Positions 48,653 to 57,306 of a stretch of DNA of 62,785 nt are shown in pieces. The position numbers and the translations under genes are program-made. The stretch is from positions 1 through 62,785 of the forward strand of contig DXCV01000039.1 of the NCBI GenBank assembly GCA_019115825.1. The letters are read 5' to 3'. The notes under the pieces were generated by a model, which made no database searches, was not told where the DNA came from, and saw only the letters and a program-made list of their open reading frames with translations. How positions within the stretch are numbered: position 1 is the stretch's first letter; each line of letters starts with the position of its first letter. The stretch is from Candidatus Bacteroides pullicola (GTDB lineage Bacteria > Bacteroidota > Bacteroidia > Bacteroidales > Bacteroidaceae).

Positions 48653-48815
48653 TACACGTGCGGTACTGGTACTACCGCACGTCTTGTTTATAAAAAAAGA
48701 CAAATCCCCCAGATGGCATGAAGTAGCGGTTTGCCACCCGGGAGAAATGTCTTAAAAATATCTTTCACACGCACAACCGCTACGAAGCGCATATTGGTCT
48801 TTTCGTGCAAAGTTA
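48653..48815 (-). promoter_or_regulatory. Promoter and attenuator-like leader of the antirepressor
   Basis: The minus-strand -7 box TAACTTTG is at 48808-48815. The leader (about 160 nt) first has AACCGCTAC complement at 48775-48783, which can pair over 9 bp with 48723-48731; this competes with a terminator-like stem (48740-48751 with 48699-48710) followed by seven T. A second, perfect 10-bp hairpin (48656-48665 with 48673-48682) lies 17 bp before the ATG. Together they look like transcription attenuation plus start-site control. Confidence 0.7.
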
Positions 48816-48997
48816 GGAACTTGATTTTTAACCTACAAACGGCTAAAAATCAATGGAAAACAAAAATAGCCTACTTGTAGGCTAAAATATCTACTTGTGA
48901 CAAACGGGACACTTGATTTTTAACACAAACGCCCCGTTTTTTAACCGTTCAGTCTGAATGTCGTGATACTCCAGCCCGTCCCTCCGGCGGGGCTTTA
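48816..48997. promoter_or_regulatory. Operator-rich gap upstream of the antirepressor
   Basis: No gene. A perfect palindrome TAGCCTAC-TT-GTAGGCTA lies at about 48869-48886. ACTTGATTTTTAAC occurs near 48819 and again near 48911. Rightward terminator-like hairpins occur at about 48903-48939 (CGGG stem, T6) and 48972-48990 (CCCG stem). These fit regulator binding and shielding of the cassette. Confidence 0.5.
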
Positions 48998-49417
48998 TTA
49001 TTTGAATATCTTCTTGTTGACCATCTTCCTCGCATAATTAATCGCGTTCCTCAACACGTCATATCCCTTGCTCTCCACAAAGGATGCGTAGAACATGCCA
49101 TCGGCCAAATAAAGCCCGTCCTGCGGGTGCTCGGAGTAGATGAGTAGGTTTTCCGTGTTGGTCTTCGCTTCGGGGTGGCCTCCATCGTCGCCCACTTCGA
49201 GATGCACGATTTTGCCGTTTCGGACAATGCAGAAGCCGGGGGCGTTGCGAAGGTTCCACGTGTGGTTCTGGTATTGCTTCAACCCGTTTCCCCCGCGGCT
49301 GTTTTGCGCGAACTTCACTGCGTCCCTGCCTATCTCAATCAGCTTGTTGAAATAGGCGTCCTCTATCTGCTGCTGAAGCTCGTCCAGACCCGATGCGTCA
49401 CCCTTCACCCTCATCAC
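48998..49417 (-). CDS. HK97 gp10-like tail completion protein
   Basis: A 139-residue protein with an N-terminal helix (LDELQQQIEDAYFNKLIEIG) and LKQYQNHTWNLRNAPGFCIV, KIVHLEVGD, the layout of HK97-gp10-like and tail-component proteins in these phages. It overlaps the tail assembly extension by four bases. It probably completes the tail terminator or head-tail joint. Confidence 0.65.
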   Translation of the reverse strand: MMRVKGDASGLDELQQQIEDAYFNKLIEIGRDAVKFAQNSRGGNGLKQYQNHTWNLRNAPGFCIVRNGKIVHLEVGDDGGHPEAKTNTENLLIYSEHPQDGLYLADGMFYASFVESKGYDVLRNAINYARKMVNKKIFK

Positions 49418-49572
49418 TTGTTCCTCCTCCTCCGTTTGGCCATTTCCTTGCCGCTGATTTTGTTCACCTTCGTGCCATATACCACATGCAGCTTGTCCCG
49501 CTGCATCATTACCAGGTTGCGGTAGGGAATCTTGCGCACCACCTCGTCATACGTCAAGTGAAGACTTTCCAT
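49414..49572 (-). CDS. Tail assembly chaperone extension (T-like) or small separate protein
   Basis: A 52-residue basic part (MESLHLTYDEVVRKIPYRNL to EMAKRRRRNK). It lies in the -1 frame relative to the tail chaperone gene upstream, and the open frame reaches back across that gene's end, so a ribosomal -1 shift at the A4 run (49620-49623) could fuse the two as in the lambda G-GT pair. An ATG at 49572 also allows separate translation. Confidence 0.6.
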   Translation of the reverse strand: MESLHLTYDEVVRKIPYRNLVMMQRDKLHVVYGTKVNKISGKEMAKRRRRNK

Positions 49573-49610
49573 GAACGAGGCCACCTGCCCAAGGAGCGTG
49601 TCATTCCCTG

Positions 49611-49991
49611 CTACCTCGGTTTTGCTGCCAGCAGGCTTACGCTCTTCGCCAAGCTGACAGCTTTCCGAAAATCCTCTATGCTCACCATTCCTGTCGCTGC
49701 GTTCAGCGCGTCGTCCACTTCGTCCAACGTGCCTTTGGCCAGTTCGTCGGACAGCGATTCGTCCCCCGCAATGAACCATGACAACGCCTTGGACAACTTG
49801 CCCATGTCCCCCAGCGACAACAGCACGTCGCGGATGGTCTGAGCGTCCCTCACCCCGGAAAGGTGGGATATGGCTCCCGCCATCCTCTCTATTGTGGGCG
49901 GATAAATGGTGTAAGCCTTTCCAGCCACCACCACCGTGCGGAAGTCGCGCCCCAGCAGCGCGTCCGCCACTATCTTTGCTCCTTTGTTCAT
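49611..49991 (-). CDS. Tail assembly chaperone (G-like)
   Basis: A 126-residue protein (MNKGAKIVADALLGRDFRTV) with a helical acidic body (LSKALSWFIAGDESLSDELA; EVDDALNAATGMVSIEDFRK). It lies between the tail tube protein and the tape measure region, the position of lambda gpG. The 3' end has GCAGCAAAACC, where slippage on the A run would lead into the -1 frame. It likely keeps the tape measure soluble during tail assembly. Confidence 0.7.
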   Translation of the reverse strand: MNKGAKIVADALLGRDFRTVVVAGKAYTIYPPTIERMAGAISHLSGVRDAQTIRDVLLSLGDMGKLSKALSWFIAGDESLSDELAKGTLDEVDDALNAATGMVSIEDFRKAVSLAKSVSLLAAKPR

Positions 49992-50067
49992 TTCTTTGAG
50001 TAATTAAAAAGGCGGTGGGCATCACCACCCGCCGCCTCCTGTAAACAACAAACCTTCAACAACAATC

Positions 50068-50619
50068 TTATCCCGATGTCACCTCGCTTGCGTCGAACCA
50101 GTATTCGGGCATGATGGCCTCGTTGTCCGGCTCCATGGCCGTTGCCACCACGGCAAGGCCGACCGCACCGTCCGTGCTCGCCTCGCGGGCCACCACGTTG
50201 GCGTAGGGCAACACGCAATACTGGTCGTCCATGGTCAGCGCGATGAGGCACTTCTTGATGTCCACCGAGCCACGGGCACGCTTCCAGCCCTTGTCCGTGT
50301 TGATGACCGTTCCGCCCAGCAAGGCCGCCTTGGTGGGGTAGTCGTAACGCCCGATGGTGAAGTTGAACGTCACCTCGCCCATCTGCTTCTTACCGAAGCG
50401 GTAGATGTTGCCCGACAACTGGTTGCGGTAAGAATCCTGCGTGGGCTCCGTCTCGTCAATGGTCCATGTGTCTTGATGCACATTGGTGATTTCCGTAACA
50501 TCATCGCCGCTGATGAGCGTGTACAAGGCCGAGCCTGTCAAATCGGCCGAAATGGCCGTCGAGTCAGCGTACCACAACTGCTTGATGTCGATAGCTGATA
50601 ATTGAACTGTTCCTGCCAT
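50068..50619 (-). CDS. Major tail tube protein
   Basis: A 183-residue beta-rich protein (VQLSAIDIKQLWYADSTAIS; IYRFGKKQMGEVTFNFTIGR). GEVTFNFTIGRYD and a later RGSVDIKKCLIALTMDDQY are typical of tube subunits of long non-contractile tails in Bacteroidales phages. It sits between neck genes and the tail chaperone, as expected. Confidence 0.75.
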   Translation of the reverse strand: MAGTVQLSAIDIKQLWYADSTAISADLTGSALYTLISGDDVTEITNVHQDTWTIDETEPTQDSYRNQLSGNIYRFGKKQMGEVTFNFTIGRYDYPTKAALLGGTVINTDKGWKRARGSVDIKKCLIALTMDDQYCVLPYANVVAREASTDGAVGLAVVATAMEPDNEAIMPEYWFDASEVTSG

Positions 50620-50623
50620 AATC

Positions 50624-51022
50624 TTATCTTACATTTAGAATTTCAAACAATAATACCAAATTCACATAGCTGCATTTCAGGGCATCGTCCCTCTCCAGTC
50701 CCAGGCTGTCCTTGCGTATCCGGTATGCGCTTCCGTCATGTTCGCCCGACATGCCTTCCCAAACCCAAAGGTTGGCCAGCCTTTCCAGTTCATTGAGCCG
50801 TTGCGTGTTGGCCTCGCCAAGGTAGTCCGGCACGCAGATGTTCACATGGGCGTATGCGCGCTCCCAGTAGGTGTCCGGCTCTATCGGTGTGGAGGTCACT
50901 ATGACAATGGCTTCTTCCTTCAGGTGCGACTTGATGGGATTCCAACCGTCATAAACGGCCTTTATCCCGAAGTCCTTCACCTTGTCGAAGAGTATCTTGT
51001 ATATGTCGGTGGTCACTATCAT
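50624..51022 (-). CDS. Tail terminator-like protein
   Basis: A 132-residue protein (TTDIYKILFDKVKDFGIKAV; EDAIVIVTSTPIEPDTYW region) of alpha/beta type, matching the size and place of the tail terminator that caps the tube (lambda gpU-like). The start at 51022 is chosen because the sequence before it is read in another gene. It is two bases from its upstream neighbour. Confidence 0.65.
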   Translation of the reverse strand: MIVTTDIYKILFDKVKDFGIKAVYDGWNPIKSHLKEEAIVIVTSTPIEPDTYWERAYAHVNICVPDYLGEANTQRLNELERLANLWVWEGMSGEHDGSAYRIRKDSLGLERDDALKCSYVNLVLLFEILNVR

Positions 51023-51023
51023 G

Positions 51024-51347
51024 TCACATCCACAATTCAGAATATCCCAGATAATTGGTACGCTTGGCCATATACACCTTTCCTTGCCCCCTGACGTTGC
51101 CGCCGTCCATGCAACGGACAAAATCGCCTGCACGGATGCCGGTGGCACGCTCGCACACCACGTGGAAGTCCGGACGGTACACTTGCCCGTTGTCCGACGT
51201 GAACTCCTTGGTGGTGTTGTCGTCGCAACGGCAGCGGCACACATCCTGCCACTCCTCGCCGCCCGTACCCGGTACCGGACGGTTATACTCGTCCTTTTCC
51301 GGCGGGGTGACAACCTTCACTTGCAAGATGTGTGGGGCGTACAGCAT
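51024..51347 (-). CDS. Head-tail joining (head closure) protein
   Basis: A 107-residue beta-rich protein (LYAPHILQVKVVTPPEKDEY; EFTSDNGQVYRPDFHVVCER; VRGQGKVYMAKR). The pattern V-Y-R-P-D-F and G-V-Y resembles head closure proteins (SPP1 gp16/HK97 gp7 type). Position between connector and tail terminator agrees. Confidence 0.7.
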   Translation of the reverse strand: MLYAPHILQVKVVTPPEKDEYNRPVPGTGGEEWQDVCRCRCDDNTTKEFTSDNGQVYRPDFHVVCERATGIRAGDFVRCMDGGNVRGQGKVYMAKRTNYLGYSELWM

Positions 51348-51350
51348 GGC

Positions 51351-51689
51351 TTACCAGAGATTTGATGCGTCCTTTATTACACTGAGACCCACCAAGGCGG
51401 AAGTGTCCCCGTCCGGCTCTATCCCGTACTTCCGTAGTGACATCTTCACGAAAGCCTTTGCGGCATCCGCGCTCCACGACACCGAGAATCCGTTTTCGTT
51501 CACAGAAGCGGGGTGGAGGATGCTCTTGTCGATGAATGAATCCACCGCGCCTGCAATGGCTTTCATGTCATCCTCGAACACCTCGTCCTTCAGTTCGATG
51601 CCGAAATCCAGCGCGAAGTCGGAGGCCCCTTCATCGGTGATAGTCCCGATGAAGGCGAACCTCTGCCTGATGTAGTCCAGCGTGTTCAT
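51351..51689 (-). CDS. Head-tail connector protein
   Basis: A 112-residue helical protein (TLDYIRQRFAFIGTITDEGA, AAKAFVKMSLRKYGIEPD). This is the type of connector (DUF6706-like) that follows the capsid gene in these phages and docks on the portal. It starts right after the capsid stop. Confidence 0.65.
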   Translation of the reverse strand: MNTLDYIRQRFAFIGTITDEGASDFALDFGIELKDEVFEDDMKAIAGAVDSFIDKSILHPASVNENGFSVSWSADAAKAFVKMSLRKYGIEPDGDTSALVGLSVIKDASNLW

Positions 51690-52802
51690 TTAGGCGGTCT
51701 CCACGGTTAATGAATAGATGCCATTGATTTCCGTGATGACCGGGAGCGACAACGACTGGGCCTTGGTGAACTCCGTGCCGTTGGCGTTCTGCGTCTCTCC
51801 CACGCCCCACTGCGAGATGCGGATGCGTCCGTAGTTGGAGTAGGTTACGCCAGCCTCCGGACGCAGCTCGTTGTCCGCATAGGCATTCTTGATGACACCC
51901 AGGTTGCCTTCGGGGACGAACACAATGTTCTTGTCGTTCCAAGGCTTGTACTCCGTCAGCTTGCCGTTGTTCTGGACGCGGGTGATGCGTCTCACCACCT
52001 CCACGGCGGGCATGTCGTTGGCGCGGAGGAACTCGTTGAGGTTGTTCATCAACAGCGGCGTGCCCGACTTGTCCGTGCCGAACACGGCCTGCTTCAGCTT
52101 CTTGTTCTTCAGCATGTAGGACAACCGTGCCGGGGACATCAGCATCTTGCTGAACGTCACCTTGTCCTGCGCGGCGTCCACCACAGCCTGGATGTCCTCG
52201 AAGCAGTCCACCGTGCCCTTGTTGCCTTCGGTCCAGTCCAGCGTCACTTCGGCCTTGTTCTCCTCCGGCATCTTGTAGTCGATGGTGCCGCGCACGCCGC
52301 CTTCGGGGTTGTTGGTGGCGTCGAAGGTGAACACACCTTGGTTGGAGAGCGCGCCGAGGAAAATCATGTCCAGCTTGGACTGCACGGAGTTGACGACCTT
52401 CGTCACGTTGCCCCACATCAGTTCGATGAGCTGGTTGGTCTTCTGTCGGTCGGTCAGCATGCGCGAGTCGAGGATTTGCAGAATCTTGCGGTATTCCTCG
52501 ATGGGCATGGAGTAGGCCATCTGGTGGTTCAGCACCTTGTCCTTCAAGGTCTCCAGCCCTTCAGTGCCCATCAACGGCGACTTGCCGCTGCTGTCCAGTG
52601 TGGCGGCTGCCACGCTCAGGTTGTACTGGCCGACAAGCTCCTCGAAGTTCAGTCCGATGGTGGGAACGTCCCACGTCAAGTATCTCTCATAGATGTTCTG
52701 GTCGAACAGACGCTTGCGCAACTCGGAGGCTGCGTCGATGCGAACCTGCACCTGCTTGGTGAGTTCGCCGAAAATGGATGAATAGAAAATATGTTCTGCC
52801 AT
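51690..52802 (-). CDS. Major capsid protein
   Basis: A 370-residue protein following a decoration-type gene and before the connector. It has an N-terminal helical arm (about 1-60), a long E-loop-like stretch, a spine helix region (PIEEYRKILQILDSRMLTDR; NQLIELMWGNVTKVVNSVQS) and a P-domain end (GVGETQNANGTEFTKAQSLS). This fits the HK97-fold capsid subunit. No separate prohead protease gene was found nearby. Confidence 0.8.
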   Translation of the reverse strand: MAEHIFYSSIFGELTKQVQVRIDAASELRKRLFDQNIYERYLTWDVPTIGLNFEELVGQYNLSVAAATLDSSGKSPLMGTEGLETLKDKVLNHQMAYSMPIEEYRKILQILDSRMLTDRQKTNQLIELMWGNVTKVVNSVQSKLDMIFLGALSNQGVFTFDATNNPEGGVRGTIDYKMPEENKAEVTLDWTEGNKGTVDCFEDIQAVVDAAQDKVTFSKMLMSPARLSYMLKNKKLKQAVFGTDKSGTPLLMNNLNEFLRANDMPAVEVVRRITRVQNNGKLTEYKPWNDKNIVFVPEGNLGVIKNAYADNELRPEAGVTYSNYGRIRISQWGVGETQNANGTEFTKAQSLSLPVITEINGIYSLTVETA

Positions 52803-52816
52803 AGTTCACGTCCTCC

Positions 52817-53359
52817 TTATTGTCTGATGTACTTGATGCTGGGATTGTTCTTCATACAGTAGCCTGTGAGCGATGCGGCAGGCACGGGATAGGCGGCGTC
52901 CTTCAGGATGACCACGTCATAGCCCGCCGAAACGGTCTGGAACGTCTGGTCTTCCTTGAACTCCACGGTGCGCTCCACCACGGCATCGGGCAGGTCTTCG
53001 TCCAAGGCGATGACGGCACCGACGGTGGCGGTGGATTCGGCTGCTGCCAACGTCAGCTCGTCATAGTCAGCGTTGCTGGTGTCGATGGCAGAGATGGTCT
53101 GTTCGCCCACGGTGTCGCTGGTCGTGACGAAGCTGCCTTTCTTGATTTGTGGCTTGGTGGTGGTGCCACCGGTGACCTCAATCGCACGGCATACCTTGCA
53201 CTCCATCTTGGAGAAGTCCAGCTTGATGGGCGTACCTTTTTGGATGATGCTCCCCTCCGGCACATTGGTGACTTTGAAATCACCGGGCAGGGTGGCGCAT
53301 CGGCTCCAAAACACGGGGAAATTCCCCTTGATTTGCGTAGTCTTTCTTGTAATACCCAT
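52817..53359 (-). CDS. Head decoration or head fibre protein
   Basis: A 180-residue beta-rich protein (FKVTNVPEGSIIQKGTPIKL; VVERTVEFKEDQTFQTVSAG) located between scaffold and capsid. Such proteins sit on the capsid surface to stabilise it. The segment GVKxxPxGSxIxKGTPI is characteristic in Bacteroidales phages as I recall. Cysteine pair CKVC may bind metal or form a crosslink. Confidence 0.7.
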   Translation of the reverse strand: MGITRKTTQIKGNFPVFWSRCATLPGDFKVTNVPEGSIIQKGTPIKLDFSKMECKVCRAIEVTGGTTTKPQIKKGSFVTTSDTVGEQTISAIDTSNADYDELTLAAAESTATVGAVIALDEDLPDAVVERTVEFKEDQTFQTVSAGYDVVILKDAAYPVPAASLTGYCMKNNPSIKYIRQ

Positions 53360-53383
53360 AGTTTTGTCGTGTTTTACGTTGTG

Positions 53384-54010
53384 TTATGCGTCCGGCAATG
53401 ATTTCGCCCATTCTTTGGCCAGTTCCTTGCCCTGGTCTTCGGACGTTGACAGGGAGAACGCCGAACTTCTGTCCTCCAAGCCCTTGGCCACCTCGTTTTT
53501 CTTCACTTTGGAGAGATAGGTGGCAATGCCCGCCTCGTCCATGTCGTCAGGAATGGCAAAGCCCTCTTCGATTCTCGACTTCGAGATTTTGAGTTCCTTG
53601 GCCTTGGCAAGAATCAGGGCGTTCCGCTCGCCTTTGGCCTTTTCGGCCTTGAACTTGGTGTTCTCCTCGATGAGCGCGTTCAGTTTCTTGTCCTGTTCAT
53701 CCTTGTACTTCGTGAACCATTCAGGCATTTCGTTTTTCGGTTGCTGTTGCTGGCCGCCCCCTTGGCCTCCTCCTTTCGCTTTCAGTTCCTCCAGTTCCTT
53801 CTTGTAGCCTGCACCCTCGGTGCGCAGCTTGTCGAAATTGCTTTGGTAGGATTTCAGCATGTTCTCCTGCCCCTTTACCACAGTTGCAAGATTTTCGTCG
53901 GTAACTAATCCGGTGGCTTCGAGCGACGCCGCCACGGATTGCAATAACTCGTCAGACAGACCCAGGCGCGCATACTCCTGTTTCAGCTGGTTGTAGATTT
54001 TTTCTTTCAT
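53384..54010 (-). CDS. Scaffold protein
   Basis: A 208-residue, helical, highly charged protein with a Gly/Gln-rich centre (about 78-92, KGGGQGGGQQQQP) flanked by coiled coils. This is typical of scaffolding proteins that direct capsid assembly and are then removed. It is the first gene after a promoter at 54037. Confidence 0.75.
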   Translation of the reverse strand: MKEKIYNQLKQEYARLGLSDELLQSVAASLEATGLVTDENLATVVKGQENMLKSYQSNFDKLRTEGAGYKKELEELKAKGGGQGGGQQQQPKNEMPEWFTKYKDEQDKKLNALIEENTKFKAEKAKGERNALILAKAKELKISKSRIEEGFAIPDDMDEAGIATYLSKVKKNEVAKGLEDRSSAFSLSTSEDQGKELAKEWAKSLPDA

Positions 54011-54036
54011 AGAGTTTTGTCGTTGTGTTCAACGCA

Positions 54037-54044
54037 CAAATTTA
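54037..54044 (-). promoter_or_regulatory. Promoter -7 box for the head operon
   Basis: TAAATTTG on the minus strand, 27 bp before the scaffold start, inside a GCAC-AAATTTA-GTGC palindrome. The gap 54045-54191 holds no gene; it is A/T-rich. Confidence 0.6.
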
Positions 54045-54191
54045 GTGCGGATGCGCACGCGGTGGAAATTTTTGGGAATGACATACAAAACAATACGCCT
54101 ATTGTTGCGTTTCGTTTTTTATCAGCATAAAAAAGCATGAAACCTTTTGGAATCACGCTTGAATATTCATAATTGTTGTGACACTTTGCTC

Positions 54192-55622
54192 TTACTCTCC
54201 GCTGGGGCCACCTTCATTTTGACGGGTTTTTTGTTGCAATTTGATAGTATTCTCCATGTCCTCCTGCTTCTCCGCCTTGATTTTCTCCATTTCTTCCTGC
54301 GGGGCGTCCGTGATGGCCAGCAGGGTAATGGCGGTGTCGAGCGAGAGCAGCCCGGCGCGGTAGAGGCTCGTGATGGCCGTCCACTGCTTGTCCTTGTCCT
54401 CGTTGAACGGCTCGGCAAAGGAGTGCTCCACCTGCATCCGCGCCAACTCGCCTGCCAGTTCCGGGTGCGTCACGTTGGCCATGATGGCGATGATGAGGTT
54501 CTTTTCGCGATCCACCATTTCATCGTACACCTCTTTCAGGTTGTCCCGCTTGATGTAGCCAAGGATGAGCGCGCGCCGCAACGCCTCGCCGCTGAGCGTG
54601 CCCATGCCCTTCATGTTCTCGTAGCTGAAATCGGGCGTGAAGGTGTCGAACAGGATGGAGTCGTGAAGGTCCTTCTTCTCGCTGTCCTTCATGCTGGAGT
54701 ATTCGGGCGGGGCAAGGTATTCGATGGTACTGCCTTCGCCGGAAAGCTGGATGACCTCGCCCACGGTGGCGGGGTCTGCCAAGGATTCTATCACGTCAGC
54801 CGTGGCCTTCACCTTGGGGTCGGCAAAGTAGTTGTTGGTGTCCGCCGCCTTGCTGTCTATGTGCTCCTCGCGGTCGATGCGGGGCTGCAATCCGTCCCAC
54901 GCCTTCTGCTGCCGGTAGTAGATGACGTTTATCTTTCCCGTCGGGTTGGGGATGGCGTCCACTTCCCAGCCAATCAGGCCGTGGCGGCAGCGGTAGATGT
55001 ACTCCGGCGTGTGGATGTCGAAGTGCTCGATGCTGCGGTCTCCCTCTTTCAGGTAGTAGCCGTAGCCGAAGGCAATCAGGTTCTCGTACTGGTCGAACAG
55101 CGGGCGGAGGGTGTAGCCCTTGGACTTGGATATGACCAGCACCTTGACGCGGGCCACTCCGTCCTCCCGGTAGATGTGGTACACCTTCGCGCTCTCCGTC
55201 TCCGCTCCGGCAAGGCGTTTTGCCTGTCGCATGGTGGCGTTGAAGCGGGTGTCCTTCAAAAATTGGTTGAACGCCTCGAAAGCGTTGTCAGATGCCTCGT
55301 CCGTATTCTTCCACTGGATGTTGTTGGCCAGCAGGAAGAACAGTTCCACCTCGTTGATGTAGCGTTGGCGCGTGCGGGGCAGCTTCTCCACCCTGTACGG
55401 CTCGCGGTTCTTGCGCAGCTTGTCGCGGCGGTTCTTCACTCTGTGCGTCTCCGGGTTGTACTCCCGTATGGCCTCGCACACTTCCTTGTCACGGTTCTGC
55501 ATCAGCGACTCCGCGCGGCTGATGTCCTTGTCCTGAATCAGCTTCATCAGGTCACGCTCCGCGCCCAGCGAGTTGAGCGTCTTGTTGCGGATGGCGTTGA
55601 ATATCTCTTCTATCAGGTTCAT
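54192..55622 (-). CDS. Portal protein
   Basis: A 476-residue protein of SPP1 gp6-like type: TRFNATMRQAKRLAGAETES, HIYREDGVARVKVLVISKSK, then a wing and long stem helix (EGSTIEYLAPPEYSSMKDSE) and a crown-side helix pair (SGEALRRALILGYIKRDNLK). The portal is the ring through which DNA enters and leaves the head. It overlaps the terminase gene by four bases. Confidence 0.88.
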   Translation of the reverse strand: MNLIEEIFNAIRNKTLNSLGAERDLMKLIQDKDISRAESLMQNRDKEVCEAIREYNPETHRVKNRRDKLRKNREPYRVEKLPRTRQRYINEVELFFLLANNIQWKNTDEASDNAFEAFNQFLKDTRFNATMRQAKRLAGAETESAKVYHIYREDGVARVKVLVISKSKGYTLRPLFDQYENLIAFGYGYYLKEGDRSIEHFDIHTPEYIYRCRHGLIGWEVDAIPNPTGKINVIYYRQQKAWDGLQPRIDREEHIDSKAADTNNYFADPKVKATADVIESLADPATVGEVIQLSGEGSTIEYLAPPEYSSMKDSEKKDLHDSILFDTFTPDFSYENMKGMGTLSGEALRRALILGYIKRDNLKEVYDEMVDREKNLIIAIMANVTHPELAGELARMQVEHSFAEPFNEDKDKQWTAITSLYRAGLLSLDTAITLLAITDAPQEEMEKIKAEKQEDMENTIKLQQKTRQNEGGPSGE

Positions 55623-56857
55623 AAGCCCAAATCCTCCTTGCTGTAGTTTTTAGTCACAATTATCCTTCCCATTATCTCTCCCATCACCCAGTAGCGGAAG
55701 GCGTCGAGGCAGTGATCTGCCTGCCCCTTTGCGGGCTGGTTGATGAAACGTTTCGCTTTCTCGTCAAACTCCCACGTATAGTTTTTCAGTTCCTTTATAA
55801 GGTTCACGCTGCGCTCGGTGACGAGTATGCGGTAGCCTTGTATCACGGATATGGAAGCCTCGATGCTTCCCGCCCCCTTGGATACGGCGTATATCAGCGC
55901 GCCGGAGTTGCGTATCTCGGAAATCAGGCGGGGGTCTGCGCTCTCCGACATGATTTTCATCCTTGGGATGGCCTTGTAGAACTTGATGATGTCCGCCGAC
56001 TCCATGTGCGTGCGGTAGCACACCTCGTCCAAATAGAGCGTGTTGGTGGCCTTGTCGTAGGCGCAGTCCACGATTGCCGTTGGGTCGAGGCTGAAACCGA
56101 AGTCCATGCCGTAGCCCCGTTTTTTCAGGTGTGGCTGGATTTCCTTGCAATACCCCCATTTCTCGTATATCAGCCCCTCCAATGAAGCCCGCTTGCCCAG
56201 CCCGTATATCTGCCACTTGCGTTTGTCCGCCGTGCCATGCTCTATATTATAAGGTGTAGGCTCGTAAGAGAGTATCTGTTCTTTGGCGTTGTCCGGTATG
56301 AGCGGGTTGTCCAGCATCGTGGAGTGCATGTAGCGGGTGCGCTCACGCTTGCATATCTTGTCGTATATCCAGTGCTCGTCATAGCTGGGGTTATAGTCCA
56401 GTATGGCGAAACCTGAGCAACGCTGCATCAGCTGGGCATAATCGTCAAAGCTGGCTTCCACCGCCTCGTTAATCCAAAAGGCGTCCGACTTCATGCCGTG
56501 TATGCGCTGCTCGTCGTCCAGCCCAAGGAACCAAAATTCGGTGGTGAAGAGCTTGTAGACGCCTGCACCCACGGACTTGTTGTGCTGCTTGGGGTTGTAG
56601 AGCCCGTAGTCTTTCAGCACGTCCATGAAGTCCTTCAACACGGTGGCGGTTATCCACGTGGCTTTCAGTCGGGACACGATGACGCGCCGTTCGCGGTCTT
56701 GGTGCTCCAAGGCGTAGCGCACCCAAAACTGGATGATGGAATACGTCTTGCTGCTTCGGCTTCCTCCCTCCAGCACGAACACGTTGTACCGCCCGCACCG
56801 GTAGGCCGCGTCAAGTTTCTGATATACCGGGGTCACTGCCACCTTCTTCGTTTCCAT
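55619..56857 (-). CDS. Terminase large subunit
   Basis: A 412-residue packaging motor. The ATPase domain has a Walker A GGSRSSKT (31-38) and a WINEAVEASFDDYAQLMQRC region after the Walker B (AFWINEA). The nuclease domain starts near 235 with YGMDFGFSLDPTAIVDCAYD (metal Asp), and later VYAVSK-GAGSIEASI and QADHCLDAFRYWV (final acidic residues). This is the PBSX/Terminase_3 type. It overlaps terS by 47 bases. Confidence 0.95.
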   Translation of the reverse strand: METKKVAVTPVYQKLDAAYRCGRYNVFVLEGGSRSSKTYSIIQFWVRYALEHQDRERRVIVSRLKATWITATVLKDFMDVLKDYGLYNPKQHNKSVGAGVYKLFTTEFWFLGLDDEQRIHGMKSDAFWINEAVEASFDDYAQLMQRCSGFAILDYNPSYDEHWIYDKICKRERTRYMHSTMLDNPLIPDNAKEQILSYEPTPYNIEHGTADKRKWQIYGLGKRASLEGLIYEKWGYCKEIQPHLKKRGYGMDFGFSLDPTAIVDCAYDKATNTLYLDEVCYRTHMESADIIKFYKAIPRMKIMSESADPRLISEIRNSGALIYAVSKGAGSIEASISVIQGYRILVTERSVNLIKELKNYTWEFDEKAKRFINQPAKGQADHCLDAFRYWVMGEIMGRIIVTKNYSKEDLGL

Positions 56858-57269
56858 GTTGCATCTCCTTTATTTCCTTGATGTCCTGCTCGGTGAGCGG
56901 CGTGGGCGAGAAGATGAGCTGTTGCCCGATGTCGCGCCCGTTGGTGGTCACGTCTATCTTGGTTGTGAGTTCCTTGCCGAACATCAGTTGGATGAGTTCG
57001 CGCAGGGTGTTCATCACGCCCTTGGCGGTGTCCTTGTAGAGCGAGCGGCAGACGTTGGCCATCCAAATGGGGGTGTCGCCCCGCTCGGCTATCTCCTTCA
57101 CCTCGTCCTTGGGCAGTTGCCACAGGTAGTTCACCACCTCGCGGAACTCGTCCAGCGAGATGCCGTAGGACTTCTTGGCGATGGTGTACAGCTTGGGCTT
57201 CCGGCCACGGTTGGAGGGCTGGTTGTCCGATGTGAATTTATTGCCATATTTTCCTATATCCTTGTTCAT
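56811..57269 (-). CDS. Terminase small subunit
   Basis: A 152-residue protein. After a basic N terminus (NRGRKPKLYTIAKKSYGISL), helices resembling a helix-turn-helix (PIWMANVCRSLYKDTAKGVM) and a C-terminal tail (FSPTPLTEQDIKEIKEM) follow. It recognises the packaging site, often located within or near its gene. It precedes and overlaps terL. The 175 bp upstream encode a divergent RNA candidate. Confidence 0.8.
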   Translation of the reverse strand: MNKDIGKYGNKFTSDNQPSNRGRKPKLYTIAKKSYGISLDEFREVVNYLWQLPKDEVKEIAERGDTPIWMANVCRSLYKDTAKGVMNTLRELIQLMFGKELTTKIDVTTNGRDIGQQLIFSPTPLTEQDIKEIKEMQHGNEEGGSDPGISET

Positions 57270-57306
57270 TTAACTTGTTTATAACTTGTTTTTCCGGAAA
57301 AATCCG

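Noticed and set aside
48953..48965. 13-base identity to the tRNA-His anticodon-arm region
   Set aside because: Too short; roughly expected at low frequency by chance in 60 kb, and no further tRNA or att features are nearby.
54147..55646. 499-codon rightward open frame over the portal gene
   Set aside because: Shadow of the portal gene with val/leu-rich random composition.
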